Shown here one piece after another: positions 45,323 to 53,648 of a DNA stretch of 64,000 bases (positions within the stretch are counted from its first letter, which is position 1; the number at the start of each line of letters is the position of its first letter). The notes below the pieces were generated by a model, which did no database searches, was not told where the DNA came from, and saw only the letters and a list, made by a program, of their open reading frames with translations. The translations under genes and the position numbers were made by a program. The stretch is from contig NZ_FCOM02000008.1 in NCBI RefSeq assembly GCF_001544695.2, positions 1 through 64,000 of the forward strand, in the 5' to 3' direction. This DNA comes from Caballeronia arvi (GTDB lineage Bacteria > Pseudomonadota > Gammaproteobacteria > Burkholderiales > Burkholderiaceae).

Positions 45323-46756
45323 TCAGCGCTTCTCGTCCTGCGCCAGATACTTGTGATACAGAAACCGTTGACCCACGCGACGGAACGGCGCGAAACCCTT
45401 CCAGCGGACCATGCCCATCACGTTCGGGTATTCGAGTGCGGAGTCGTAGATCGGCAGCGCATCGCGTGCGTGCTGCCATTTGCCCGCGATGCGCTCGGCC
45501 ATGCGCCGTCCCGCATGTGCGGAGAACGACACGCCGTTGCCGCCATAACCCACCGCGTAGAAGATGCTTTGCTCCGGATCGGGCTGCGCGACGCGCGGCA
45601 TCATGTCGTGACTGACATCGACCCAGCCCCACCACGAATAGTCGATGCGAATGCCTTTCAAGGAAGGAAACTTGCGATGCAATCCTTCGATGAGCACCTC
45701 CATATGCCGGGGATTCGCGGCATCCGCGCCCGTGATCGCGCTGCGGCTGCCGATCTGCACGCGGTTATCCGGCAGCAGGCGATAGTAGAAGCGCAGCGTG
45801 CGCGTATCGGTGATGACCTGGCGCGTGCGGAAACCGGTCGACGCGAGTTCCTCCTGCGTGAGCGGCCGCGTGACGAGCGAGTTCGAAAGAATCGGCATGA
45901 TCTTCGCGGAGAGCGCGCGATGCATGTCGTTGCGCGTATAGCCGCCCGTCGCGAACGCCACCGCTTTCGCGCGGATCACGCCGCGCGGCGTCTTCACGTG
46001 ATGCACGCCGCGAATCGTTTCGACGTTGAGGACCGGCGTGCCCGTATGCACCTTCACGCCGAGCGAGCGCACCATGCGCATATAGCCGAACGCGAGCTTG
46101 AGCGGATGCACGCCGATGCCATCGGGTTCGAGCAGCGCGCCGCAGCTTTCGCGATCATCGACATACGACTGCGCGACTTCCTTCGCGCTCAGCATGCGCG
46201 TGTCGTAGCCGAAGACATCGCGCATGACCTTGCATTCGTTCGCGAGGAAATCCATCTTGCGTTCGCGATGCGCGATGTAGAGATGGCCGCCCGGCTGCGG
46301 ATCGCAATTGAATTCGCCGATGAGTTTCTTGAACGTGTCGAAGCCTTCGCGGATTTCGGCGTCGAGTTCGAGCGCCGTCTTCTTGCCCCAGCGCTCGATC
46401 CACTGCGAGCGATAGAGGCGTCCGCTCGCGTTCTGCCCTTGCCCGCCGTTGCGGCTCGTGCAGCCCCACGCGGTGCGATTCGCATCGACGATGGTTGCGC
46501 GGATGCCATGTTCGCGTGCCAGAAAGAGCGCGGTAGAGAGGCCGGTGAATCCCGAGCCGACGATCAGCACGTCGACATCGGCATCGCCGGGAAGGGGTCC
46601 GTCGTCTTCGGGCGGATCGCCTGCGGTCGCGACCCAGTAGGTGGGCGCGTAGTCCATCGGCTGCGGGCCGATGCGCGAGACGAGCGGGTCGTAGAGCGGA
46701 TCGTAGGGGGCGCACGCGCCTTGCAGGGCCGGTGCAACGTAATCGAGAGTAGCCAC
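45323..46756 (-). CDS. tauY: Taurine dehydrogenase large subunit-like FAD oxidoreductase
   Basis: FAD enzyme of the DAO family, 477 residues, that would oxidatively deaminate taurine to sulfoacetaldehyde plus ammonium. It has the FAD motif VLIVGSGFTGLSTALF at about residues 60-75, the NGGQGQNASGR loop, and the C-terminal FAD contact FYAVGYGGNGVSFSAHAGR. Start choice: GTG 46756 has AAGGAG exactly six bases upstream, while ATG 46783 has no ribosome site, so I take the GTG. Relatives include gamma-glutamylputrescine oxidases. The TauX neighbour and the sulfonate setting favour taurine. Confidence 0.78.
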   Translation of the reverse strand: MATLDYVAPALQGACAPYDPLYDPLVSRIGPQPMDYAPTYWVATAGDPPEDDGPLPGDADVDVLIVGSGFTGLSTALFLAREHGIRATIVDANRTAWGCTSRNGGQGQNASGRLYRSQWIERWGKKTALELDAEIREGFDTFKKLIGEFNCDPQPGGHLYIAHRERKMDFLANECKVMRDVFGYDTRMLSAKEVAQSYVDDRESCGALLEPDGIGVHPLKLAFGYMRMVRSLGVKVHTGTPVLNVETIRGVHHVKTPRGVIRAKAVAFATGGYTRNDMHRALSAKIMPILSNSLVTRPLTQEELASTGFRTRQVITDTRTLRFYYRLLPDNRVQIGSRSAITGADAANPRHMEVLIEGLHRKFPSLKGIRIDYSWWGWVDVSHDMMPRVAQPDPEQSIFYAVGYGGNGVSFSAHAGRRMAERIAGKWQHARDALPIYDSALEYPNVMGMVRWKGFAPFRRVGQRFLYHKYLAQDEKR

Positions 46757-46934
46757 CGATGTCTCCTTGGAATTTGATTCCATACTGCATCCAAACGAGA
46801 CGGCGGCTTAGTACCAGTCAGAAACTTTCGATGGCTCCACGGGGGCGGGCTGGACGGTTCAGGAGGGCGTGCACGGGCGGCCGGCGGACGCGAGTTAGCT
46901 CGGCACTTAATTCCAATTCCGATCGAATCGCGCC

Positions 46935-48668
46935 CTAACCGCCACCCCTGCGCCGCGCGCCGAGCCACGCAGCGAGCTTCGCGAACAGCGTCATATCGGG
47001 CGGCACGGACAGATCCACCGCAAAGTGATGCCGATAATACGGGCTCAGATCGAGCCCGACGCCGAGCCCGAGCACTTCCACCCTGCGCGCCGCCTCATGC
47101 TTGCCGACGACTTCGCGCAAATGCTGATCGAGATAGTTCGGATCGTTGGCCTGCGCGGTGGCGCTGTCCATCGGGCTGCCATCGGAAATCACGACGAGAA
47201 TGCGTCTCGCATCATCGCGCGCAATCAAACGCGAGCAGGCCCAATCCACCGCTTCACCGTCGATGCCCTCGCGAAACAGATCGGCCTTGAAGAGCGCCGC
47301 GATATCGCCGCGCGCCGCGCGCCAGCTCGCATCGCCTTCCTTGAAAATCATGTGGCACGCTTCGTTGAGCCGGCCCGGATGGCGCGGCCTGCCCTTCGCG
47401 AGCCAGTCGAGCTTCGCGCGCCCGCCGTTCCAGGCGCCCGTCGTGAAGCCGAGCACTTCCGTCGCGACGCCCGCCATGCCGAGCGCGCGCACGAGCACGT
47501 CGATCATCACCGCGACAGGTTCGATGCTCGCCTTCATCGAGCCGGAGCAATCGAGCAGGAAGCTCACCGCGCAATCCGCATGCGGCCGTTCGCGTTCGCG
47601 CCTGAAGACGCGCCGCTCATCCGGCGATGCCACCACTTGCGCGAGCCGCCGGCCGTCGATGCGCCCGTCTTCCTCGCCGAACGACCAGCCATCGCGCCGG
47701 GGCACCATGATCGACGCCTGCAACATGCGCGCGAGACGCGGCACGTTGATATGCCGCGCGGCGATCAGATCGTCGAGACGTTCGCGATACTCGCGCAGCA
47801 ATGCGGCGCGAATCAGCGAAGCCGGGCGAATGGTCTTGTCGTAGCGCGAGATGAAAACGCGATAATCCTCGCCCGACGCGTCGCGCGCGCTGCTGTCTCC
47901 GCTCGTCGCCAGCGCGAGCCGCTCGATATCGCCTTCTTCATCGTCGATATCGAACCACGTCCCGAGCATGGTGCGCGGGGGGTCTTCGTCGTCGTCATCG
48001 GACGGCGCATTGCTTTCGACGAACGCATTGCGCACGTCGCGCACCATTGTTCCGACCTGTCGTGCGATCTCCAGCGCGTGCGCGGCATAGGCGCGCTGAT
48101 CGCCGCAATGCCGCCGCATGCCGGCGAGCGCATGGCCGAGCGATGGCGCGAGCGCCGCGCGTGTCGCTTCGATGAGCCCTTCCGTTTCTTCGAGCACCGC
48201 GCGGCCTGAAAGACGCGACGCAGCCATTTGCGCGACCGTATAGATCAACAGGCCGATGTCGCTGTCGAGCACGCCGGTCTCGTAGCACGCGAGCGACCAC
48301 GCATCAAAGCGATGCCGCACGTTGCGCCTCACGCCCTCCATGCCGGCCGGCACGCGCGTTTCGCAACGCAACTGTTCGAGCATGTCGAAGATCATGCGTT
48401 CGACGGCGTCATCGGGCGCGAGCGTGCGGTGCAGCGCAGCATCCGAATACACGATGCGCAGCGCGGACGCATCGGCCGCACCGCGTGTCGACGCGAAGTC
48501 CTCTTCGTCCCTGCGATCGCCGCGCAGGTGCGGCGCGTGCATCGGCACCGGCCGCAAGTGCCGGTACAGCCTGCCGCCGCGATAGTGGAACGCTTCGTCG
48601 CCGGTCAACGCCCGCACGGTCGCGGCACACAGCGCATCGCGCCGCGCCAGTTCACGCGGGCCGCTCAT
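46935..48668 (-). CDS. CobT-like VWA-domain protein
   Basis: A 577-residue homologue of CobT, the large subunit of the ATP-hydrolysing part of aerobic cobaltochelatase. It has an N-terminal helical region (ARRDALCAATVRALTGDEAF), an acidic stretch (SDDDDEDPP), and a C-terminal VWA domain with MIDAS DCSGSMKAS around residue 372 and VVISDGSPMDS. It shares ATGA with the CobS-like gene. No CobN or other cobalamin gene is present, so a cobalt-insertion role cannot be assumed. MoxR/VWA pairs also act as maturation chaperones. Confidence 0.85.
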   Translation of the reverse strand: MSGPRELARRDALCAATVRALTGDEAFHYRGGRLYRHLRPVPMHAPHLRGDRRDEEDFASTRGAADASALRIVYSDAALHRTLAPDDAVERMIFDMLEQLRCETRVPAGMEGVRRNVRHRFDAWSLACYETGVLDSDIGLLIYTVAQMAASRLSGRAVLEETEGLIEATRAALAPSLGHALAGMRRHCGDQRAYAAHALEIARQVGTMVRDVRNAFVESNAPSDDDDEDPPRTMLGTWFDIDDEEGDIERLALATSGDSSARDASGEDYRVFISRYDKTIRPASLIRAALLREYRERLDDLIAARHINVPRLARMLQASIMVPRRDGWSFGEEDGRIDGRRLAQVVASPDERRVFRRERERPHADCAVSFLLDCSGSMKASIEPVAVMIDVLVRALGMAGVATEVLGFTTGAWNGGRAKLDWLAKGRPRHPGRLNEACHMIFKEGDASWRAARGDIAALFKADLFREGIDGEAVDWACSRLIARDDARRILVVISDGSPMDSATAQANDPNYLDQHLREVVGKHEAARRVEVLGLGVGLDLSPYYRHHFAVDLSVPPDMTLFAKLAAWLGARRRGGG

Positions 48669-49651
48669 TTTGCCGTCTCGTCGTGCCATTGCGACGGCGT
48701 ATCCAGCTCTTCGCCGAACGCGCGTTGAAAATATTCCGCGACGATCGGCCGTTCCGCTTCGTCGCATTTGTTCAGGAAAGTGAGACGCAACGCGAGCTTC
48801 GGATCGCGGAAAACTTCGCAGTTTTCCGCCCAGCTGATGACGGTGCGCGGCGACATCAGCGTCGACAGATCGCCCGCCTGAAAGCCGCGCCGCGTGAATC
48901 CCGCCATGCCGACCATCGAATCGACGAGCGCGCGGCCCGCGTCGTGATCGAGTTGCGGCACGCGGGCAAGCACGATGCGCGCCTCTTCCTCGCGCGACAG
49001 ATAGTTGAGCGTCGCAACGACGTTCCAGCGGTCGATCTGCGCGTGATTCAACATCTGCGTGCCGTGATACATGCCGTTCAGGTTTCCGAGACCGATGGTG
49101 TTGGTCGTCGCGAACAGGCGAAAAAAGCGATGCGGCCGGATCACGCGATTCTGATCGAGCAGCGTGAAACTGCCGTCGCGTTCCAGAATCCGCTGGATCA
49201 CGAACATCACGTCGGGACGGCCGGCGTCGTATTCGTCGAACACGAGCGCAACGGGCCGCTGCAACGCCCACGGCACGATGCCCTCCTGAAACTCGGTCAC
49301 CTGCACGTCGTCCCGCACGACGATCGCATCCTTGCCGACGAGATCGAGCCGGCTCACATGGCCGTCGAGGTTCACGCGCATGCACGGCCAGTTCAGGCGC
49401 GCCGCCACCTGCTCGATGTGCGTCGATTTTCCGGTGCCGTGCAGTCCCTGAACCATCACGCGCCGGTTGAAGGCAAAGCCCGCGAGGATCGCGAGGGTGA
49501 CCTCGGGATTGAAGCGATACGCTTCATCGATTTCCGGAACGTGCGGATCGCGCGTGCTGAACGCCGGCACCCGCAAATCCGAGTCGATTCCAAAGAGCGA
49601 CCGCACGGGCACTTCGCAGTCCGGCTCGTCCAACCATGTGTCGCGCATCAT
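48665..49651 (-). CDS. CobS-like AAA+ ATPase
   Basis: A 328-residue MoxR-type AAA+ protein very similar in layout to CobS. It has an N-terminal FGIDSDLRVPAFS, Walker A GLHGTGKS (residues 69-76), Walker B VALVFDEYD (D139-E140), and the sensor/arginine region MSPRTVISWAENCEVF. ATG 49651 follows AGGGAG. The frame open to 49717 has no start signal. It would form a ring with the CobT-like partner. It is divergent from an IclR gene, and a copy of the island's operator box lies between them. Confidence 0.87.
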   Translation of the reverse strand: MMRDTWLDEPDCEVPVRSLFGIDSDLRVPAFSTRDPHVPEIDEAYRFNPEVTLAILAGFAFNRRVMVQGLHGTGKSTHIEQVAARLNWPCMRVNLDGHVSRLDLVGKDAIVVRDDVQVTEFQEGIVPWALQRPVALVFDEYDAGRPDVMFVIQRILERDGSFTLLDQNRVIRPHRFFRLFATTNTIGLGNLNGMYHGTQMLNHAQIDRWNVVATLNYLSREEEARIVLARVPQLDHDAGRALVDSMVGMAGFTRRGFQAGDLSTLMSPRTVISWAENCEVFRDPKLALRLTFLNKCDEAERPIVAEYFQRAFGEELDTPSQWHDETAK

Positions 49652-49709
49652 TTTGCTGATCTCCCTGCTCGTGTCCGTCGAGGCTCCAGCATAGCAAACT
49701 ATCGTTTTT

Positions 49710-49727
49710 CGGAACAAATCATTTCGT
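49710..49727. promoter_or_regulatory. Operator-like box between the CobS-like gene and IclR
   Basis: GGAACAAATCATTTCG (49711-49726) agrees at 12 of 16 positions with the perfect box before xsc, GGAACCAAACGTTCCG. It lies ~60 bases upstream of the CobS-like start and ~85 before the IclR start, in the 159-base divergent region. This points to shared control with xsc. Confidence 0.5.
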
Positions 49728-49810
49728 TTATTTTTGGCTATTCGGTCTATACGGCACCGATCGGCACCTCATTTAAAATCTTTCGAACAAATTCAATTGG
49801 AACCACGCCG

Positions 49811-50563
49811 ATGGACAAGCCCGACACGCCCACGCTGCGAGCCTTCGCGCTGCTCGAATATCTGGTTCAGGCGGGCCATCCCGTGTCGCTGACGGACATG
49901 GCGGAGGACATGGACATGCCGAAGCCATCGCTGCATCGGATGCTGGCGTCGCTCGAAGCGGGCGGTCTCGTGATTCGCGAGCCCGGCGACAAGAACGCGT
50001 ACGTAGTGGGTCCGCGCCTCGCCCAACTCGGCCTCAACGTGATGACGCACGCAGGCGCGCGGCGGCTGCGTCATGCGATCCTCACGCGGCTCGTCTCGGA
50101 TCTCGGCGAAACCTGCAATCTGACGATGCTGCACGAGAACGAAGTGCTGTATCTGGATCGTGTGGAGGCGCCGTGGCCGCTGCGCCTCGATCTGAAGCCC
50201 GGTTCCCACGTACCCGTGTGGTGCAGCGCGAGCGGCAAGCTGCTGCTCGCGTTGCAGCCGCGCGAGGAACGCAATGCGCTCGTGCGCGCGATGAAGCTCG
50301 AGCGCTACACCGCCAACACGATCACCGATACCGAGATGCTGGAAGCGGAGTTCGATCGCATCGCGAAGAAGGGCGTCGCGATCGACAACGAGGAGTTCGT
50401 GCAGGGCATCGTCTGCGCGGCGGCGCCGATCGTCGATGCGAACGGCACATGCATCGCGGCGATCGCGGTGCATGCGCCGGTGTCGCGCACGCCGCTCTCC
50501 CGCGCGCTGGAAATGGTGCCGCGCCTGAAGGAAGCGGCCACCGAACTCGGCAAGACGTTTTGA
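49811..50563 (+). CDS. IclR-family regulator (sulfonate island, second copy)
   Basis: A 250-residue regulator. The DNA-binding part is LTDMAEDMDMPKPSLHRMLASLE and the ligand domain has GETCNLTMLHENEVLYLDRVE and PGSHVPVWCSASGKLLLAL. It is divergent from the CobST-like operon and close in sequence to the IclR at 54672-55502. It may control the CobST-like pair or the tau genes. ATG 49811 is chosen because it matches paralogue N-termini (TPTLRAF follows). The very long frame upstream is a shadow of the minus-strand genes. Confidence 0.88.
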   Translation: MDKPDTPTLRAFALLEYLVQAGHPVSLTDMAEDMDMPKPSLHRMLASLEAGGLVIREPGDKNAYVVGPRLAQLGLNVMTHAGARRLRHAILTRLVSDLGETCNLTMLHENEVLYLDRVEAPWPLRLDLKPGSHVPVWCSASGKLLLALQPREERNALVRAMKLERYTANTITDTEMLEAEFDRIAKKGVAIDNEEFVQGIVCAAAPIVDANGTCIAAIAVHAPVSRTPLSRALEMVPRLKEAATELGKTF

Positions 50564-50590
50564 ACGTTACGCCGCGTTCCGAATAAAAGT

Positions 50591-50606
50591 GCAACCGGAT
50601 GTTCCG
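50591..50606. promoter_or_regulatory. Operator-like box upstream of the third IclR gene
   Basis: GCAACCGGATGTTCCG matches the xsc box GGAACCAAACGTTCCG at 12 of 16 positions. A second box lies 64 bases further on. Confidence 0.4.
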
Positions 50607-50654
50607 AAAATTGTGGCAGCCGCAGACACTTTGCGCGTAGAGTAACTGTAATCT

Positions 50655-50670
50655 GAAACCAATTGTTCCG
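50655..50670. promoter_or_regulatory. Operator-like box at the start of the third IclR gene
   Basis: GAAACCAATTGTTCCG differs from the xsc box at three of 16 positions and ends ten bases before the ATG. Binding here would block translation-proximal transcription, suggesting autorepression. Confidence 0.5.
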
Positions 50671-50680
50671 ATTTCAGTTC

Positions 50681-51529
50681 ATGCGCGACACCAATCTCCT
50701 CGAACCCGCCGAGCATGCCGGCGATGAAGCGCGGACGCTTCGTCCGCTCGCCGTCCTCGAACATCTGGCCGCGGCAGGCCACGCTTACACGCTGTCGCAG
50801 CTCGCGGCGCGCGTGCGTATTCCGAAGGCGACGCTGCTGCGCCTGATCGATTCGCTCGAAGCGCAGGGCTACGTCACGCACATGCCCGACTCGCGCGGCA
50901 CCGACCGCGGCATCGCGCTCGGTCCGCGCGCCGCCCAGCTCGCGCTCGCGACGCTCGCGAACAATTCGTTCACGCGCGCGTGCCGCTCTATCCTGCGTTC
51001 GCTCGTCGATGTGACCGGTGAAAGCTGCAATCTCACCGCGCTCGACGGCGACACGGTCCTCTATATAGAGCGCGTCGAGACGGACGAACCGCTGCGCCTG
51101 CACATGCAGGCCGGCATGCGCGTGCCGCTGCACTGCACGGCGAGCGGCAAGCTGTTTCTCTCGCAGATGCCGCTCGCCGAGCGCCGGCAGATACTCGGCC
51201 GCCTCGCGCTCACGAAGAAGACGAATCGCACGCTTACCGATCCGGCTCTGCTCGAAGCCGAGCTCGACCGGCTCGCCGCGCGCGGCATCGGCATCGACAA
51301 CGAAGAGTTCGTGCTCGGCATGGTGGCGGTCGCGGTGCCCATCATCGACGCCACGACCGGGCGCGTGCTCGCGTGCCTCGCCGCGCATGCGCCGACGGCC
51401 CGCGCGAACCTGAACGATCTGCTCCAGGCCGTGCCGCAACTGCGCGAAACCGCCGTGAAGCTCGCGACGCTCATCGACGCGTCCGACGGCCTGACGCTCA
51501 TGGCGCGTCAACGTCCCGCCTCGCGTTAA
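50681..51529 (+). CDS. IclR-family regulator upstream of xsc (third copy)
   Basis: A 282-residue regulator immediately upstream of xsc and in the same direction. It has a winged helix LSQLAARVRIPKATLLRLIDSLE and a ligand domain with GESCNLTALDGDTVLYIERVE and AGMRVPLHCTASGKLFLSQM. It is the most divergent of the four island copies, lacking the Trp-Pro-Leu-Arg of the others (EPLRLHM instead). It probably regulates xsc. ATG 50681 is preferred, and an upstream in-frame TTG would add six residues. Confidence 0.88.
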   Translation: MRDTNLLEPAEHAGDEARTLRPLAVLEHLAAAGHAYTLSQLAARVRIPKATLLRLIDSLEAQGYVTHMPDSRGTDRGIALGPRAAQLALATLANNSFTRACRSILRSLVDVTGESCNLTALDGDTVLYIERVETDEPLRLHMQAGMRVPLHCTASGKLFLSQMPLAERRQILGRLALTKKTNRTLTDPALLEAELDRLAARGIGIDNEEFVLGMVAVAVPIIDATTGRVLACLAAHAPTARANLNDLLQAVPQLRETAVKLATLIDASDGLTLMARQRPASR

Positions 51530-51618
51530 CTCCCTTTTTCCGGAATCCCGCCGACGCCCGCCGCACGGGGCCCGGCGGCGTCCGCCGTTGAAAAGCGCGA
51601 CGAAGTTCCAACTTTTAA

Positions 51619-51636
51619 CGAGACAATTCATTCCGT
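51619..51636. promoter_or_regulatory. Upstream operator-like box of xsc
   Basis: GAGACAATTCATTCCG (51620-51635) shares 10 of 16 positions with the downstream box and is centred 82 bases from it, with the xsc promoter between the two. This spacing would permit looping. It is weaker than the other boxes. Confidence 0.35.
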
Positions 51637-51652
51637 TTATTTTAAAAACTAG

Positions 51653-51681
51653 TTGACGGCGAAATCGACTCGTCCTACGAT
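51653..51681 (+). promoter_or_regulatory. Candidate xsc promoter
   Basis: TTGACG (51653-51658) and TACGAT (51676-51681) are separated by exactly 17 bases, 60 bases upstream of the xsc start. The perfect palindrome at 51701-51717 follows the expected start point. Confidence 0.6.
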
Positions 51682-51700
51682 GTGTTCACGATACATATTC

Positions 51701-51717
51701 CGGAACCAAACGTTCCG
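51701..51717. promoter_or_regulatory. Perfect palindromic operator of xsc
   Basis: CGGAAC-CAAAC-GTTCCG is an exact inverted repeat located just downstream of the predicted transcription start and 23 bases before the xsc ATG. Related boxes occur before two IclR genes and the CobS-like gene. Confidence 0.65.
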
Positions 51718-51740
51718 TTTTATTTCACCCGGAGACACTC

Positions 51741-53585
51741 ATGAGCGAGCACGACCAAGCACGTCCTTCCCAGACCACCCTCGCCACCACCAATGCGACA
51801 CCCAGCGGTCCGCAGGCGATGACCCCGTCCGAAGCCTTCGTCGAAACGCTCGCCGCCAATGGCGTGACCGAGATGTTCGGCATCATGGGTTCGGCGTTCA
51901 TGGACGCGATGGACATCTTCGCGCCCGCCGGCATCCGTCTGATCCCCGTCGTCCACGAACAGGGTGCGGGCCACATGGCCGACGGCTATTCGCGCGTGTC
52001 GGGCCGTCATGGCGTCGTGATCGGTCAGAACGGTCCGGGCATCAGCAATGCCGTGACGGCCATCGCGGCGGCGTACTGGGCGCATAGCCCGGTCGTGATC
52101 GTGACGCCCGAAGCCGGCACGATGGGTATCGGTCTCGGCGGCTTCCAGGAAGCGAAGCAACTGCCGATGTTCCAGGAATTCACGAAGTATCAGGGCCACG
52201 TCACGCATCCGGCGCGCATGGCCGAATTCACCGCGCGCTGCTTCGACCGCGCGATGTCGGAAATGGGCCCGACGCAGCTCAACATCCCGCGCGATTACTT
52301 CTACGGCCAGGTCAAGGTCGAGATTCCGAAGCCGCAACGTCTCGATCGCGGCCCCGGCGGCGATCAAAGCCTCAACGAAGCGGCCGATCTGCTCGCACAG
52401 GCGAAATTCCCCGTCATCATTTCGGGCGGCGGCGTGGTCATGTCCGACGCCATCGAGGAATGCAAGGCGCTCGCGGAACGTCTCGGCGCGCCGGTCGTGA
52501 ACAGCTATCTGCACAACGACTCGTTCCCGGCGAATCATCCGCTGTGGTGCGGTCCGCTCGGCTACCAGGGTTCGAAGGCCGCGATGAAGCTTCTGAACCA
52601 GGCCGATGTGGTGATCGCGCTCGGCTCGCGTCTCGGACCGTTCGGCACGCTGCCGCAGCACGGCCTCGACTACTGGCCGAAGGAAGCGAAGGTCATCCAG
52701 ATCGATGCGGATCACAAGATGCTCGGCCTCGTGAAGAAGATTTCCGTCGGCATTTGCGGCGACGCGAAGGCGACCGCCATCGCGCTCACGCAACGTCTCG
52801 CCGATCGCAAGCTCGATTGCGACGCGACGAAGGACGCCCGCTCGAAAACCATCGCCGATGAAAAGGCCGCGTGGGAGAAGGAGCTCGACGAGTGGACGCA
52901 TGAGCGCGACCCGTACAGCCTCGACATGATCGAAGAGCAGAAGAACGAGACGCCGTTCAGCGGCGGGCAGTATCTGCATCCGCGTCAGGTGTTGCGCGAG
53001 CTCGAAAAGGCGATGCCGGAAGACGTGATGGTCTCGACCGATATCGGCAACATCAACTCGGTGGCGAACAGCTATCTGCGCTTCAACAAGCCGCGCAGCT
53101 TCTTCGCGGCAATGAGCTGGGGCAATTGCGGCTATGCGTTCCCGACGATCATCGGCGCGAAGGTCGCGGCACCGCATCGTCCTGCCGTGTCCTACGCCGG
53201 CGATGGCGCGTGGGGCATGAGCCTGATGGAAACCATGACCTGCGTGCGCCATAACATTCCGGTGACGGCGGTCGTGTTCCATAACCGCCAATGGGGCGCG
53301 GAGAAGAAGAATCAGGTGGACTTCTATAACCGCCGCTTCGTCGCGGGCGAGCTCGACAACCAGAGCTTCGCCGAGATTGCGAAGGCGATGGGCGCGGAAG
53401 GCATCGTCGTCGACAAGCTGGAAGACGTGGGCCCGGCGCTGAAGAAAGCCATCGATCTGCAGATGAATCACGGCAAGACCACGATCATCGAGATCATGTG
53501 CACGCGCGAACTCGGCGATCCGTTCCGCCGCGATGCGCTCGCGAAGCCGGTCCGCATGCTCGACAAGTACAAGGACTACGTCTAA
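51741..53585 (+). CDS. xsc: Sulfoacetaldehyde acetyltransferase
   Basis: Central enzyme of C2-sulfonate catabolism. It is ThDP-dependent and converts sulfoacetaldehyde plus phosphate to acetyl phosphate and sulfite. The 614-residue protein has the cofactor-activating Glu73 (VHEQGAGHMADGYSR), the Xsc-typical GTMGIGLGGFQEAKQL, and the ThDP motif from G487-D-G to HNRQWGAEKKNQ. It has a ~25-residue low-complexity N-terminal extension before TPSEAFVETL. It receives product from the tau, sau and ise branches in this window. GGAGA stands before the ATG. Confidence 0.97.
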   Translation: MSEHDQARPSQTTLATTNATPSGPQAMTPSEAFVETLAANGVTEMFGIMGSAFMDAMDIFAPAGIRLIPVVHEQGAGHMADGYSRVSGRHGVVIGQNGPGISNAVTAIAAAYWAHSPVVIVTPEAGTMGIGLGGFQEAKQLPMFQEFTKYQGHVTHPARMAEFTARCFDRAMSEMGPTQLNIPRDYFYGQVKVEIPKPQRLDRGPGGDQSLNEAADLLAQAKFPVIISGGGVVMSDAIEECKALAERLGAPVVNSYLHNDSFPANHPLWCGPLGYQGSKAAMKLLNQADVVIALGSRLGPFGTLPQHGLDYWPKEAKVIQIDADHKMLGLVKKISVGICGDAKATAIALTQRLADRKLDCDATKDARSKTIADEKAAWEKELDEWTHERDPYSLDMIEEQKNETPFSGGQYLHPRQVLRELEKAMPEDVMVSTDIGNINSVANSYLRFNKPRSFFAAMSWGNCGYAFPTIIGAKVAAPHRPAVSYAGDGAWGMSLMETMTCVRHNIPVTAVVFHNRQWGAEKKNQVDFYNRRFVAGELDNQSFAEIAKAMGAEGIVVDKLEDVGPALKKAIDLQMNHGKTTIIEIMCTRELGDPFRRDALAKPVRMLDKYKDYV

Positions 53586-53596
53586 GTCCTTCGTCG

Positions 53597-53630
53597 CGCC
53601 GCCCTGCTTCCCGGGGCGGCGTTTTCTTCT
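53597..53630 (+). terminator. Terminator between xsc and pta
   Basis: CGCCGCCC (53597-53604) pairs with GGGCGGCG (53614-53621), followed by TTTTCTTCTT. It stands 11 bases after the xsc stop and would reduce read-through into pta. Confidence 0.8.
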
Positions 53631-53648
53631 TATCTGAATGGGCCCGCC

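Noticed and set aside
46935-49651. Cobalamin biosynthesis locus
   Set aside because: Only CobS/CobT-like genes are present; CobN and all other cob genes are absent from the window, so a cobalamin label would over-reach.
48485-49810. 692-residue frame ending in the IclR gene at 50563
   Set aside because: Its first ~440 residues are the antisense reading of the CobST-like genes; the regulator begins at ATG 49811 like its paralogues.
51530-51600. Terminator after the third IclR gene
   Set aside because: A GC-rich imperfect stem (GACGCC/GGCGTC) exists but has no T-run, so I do not claim termination.
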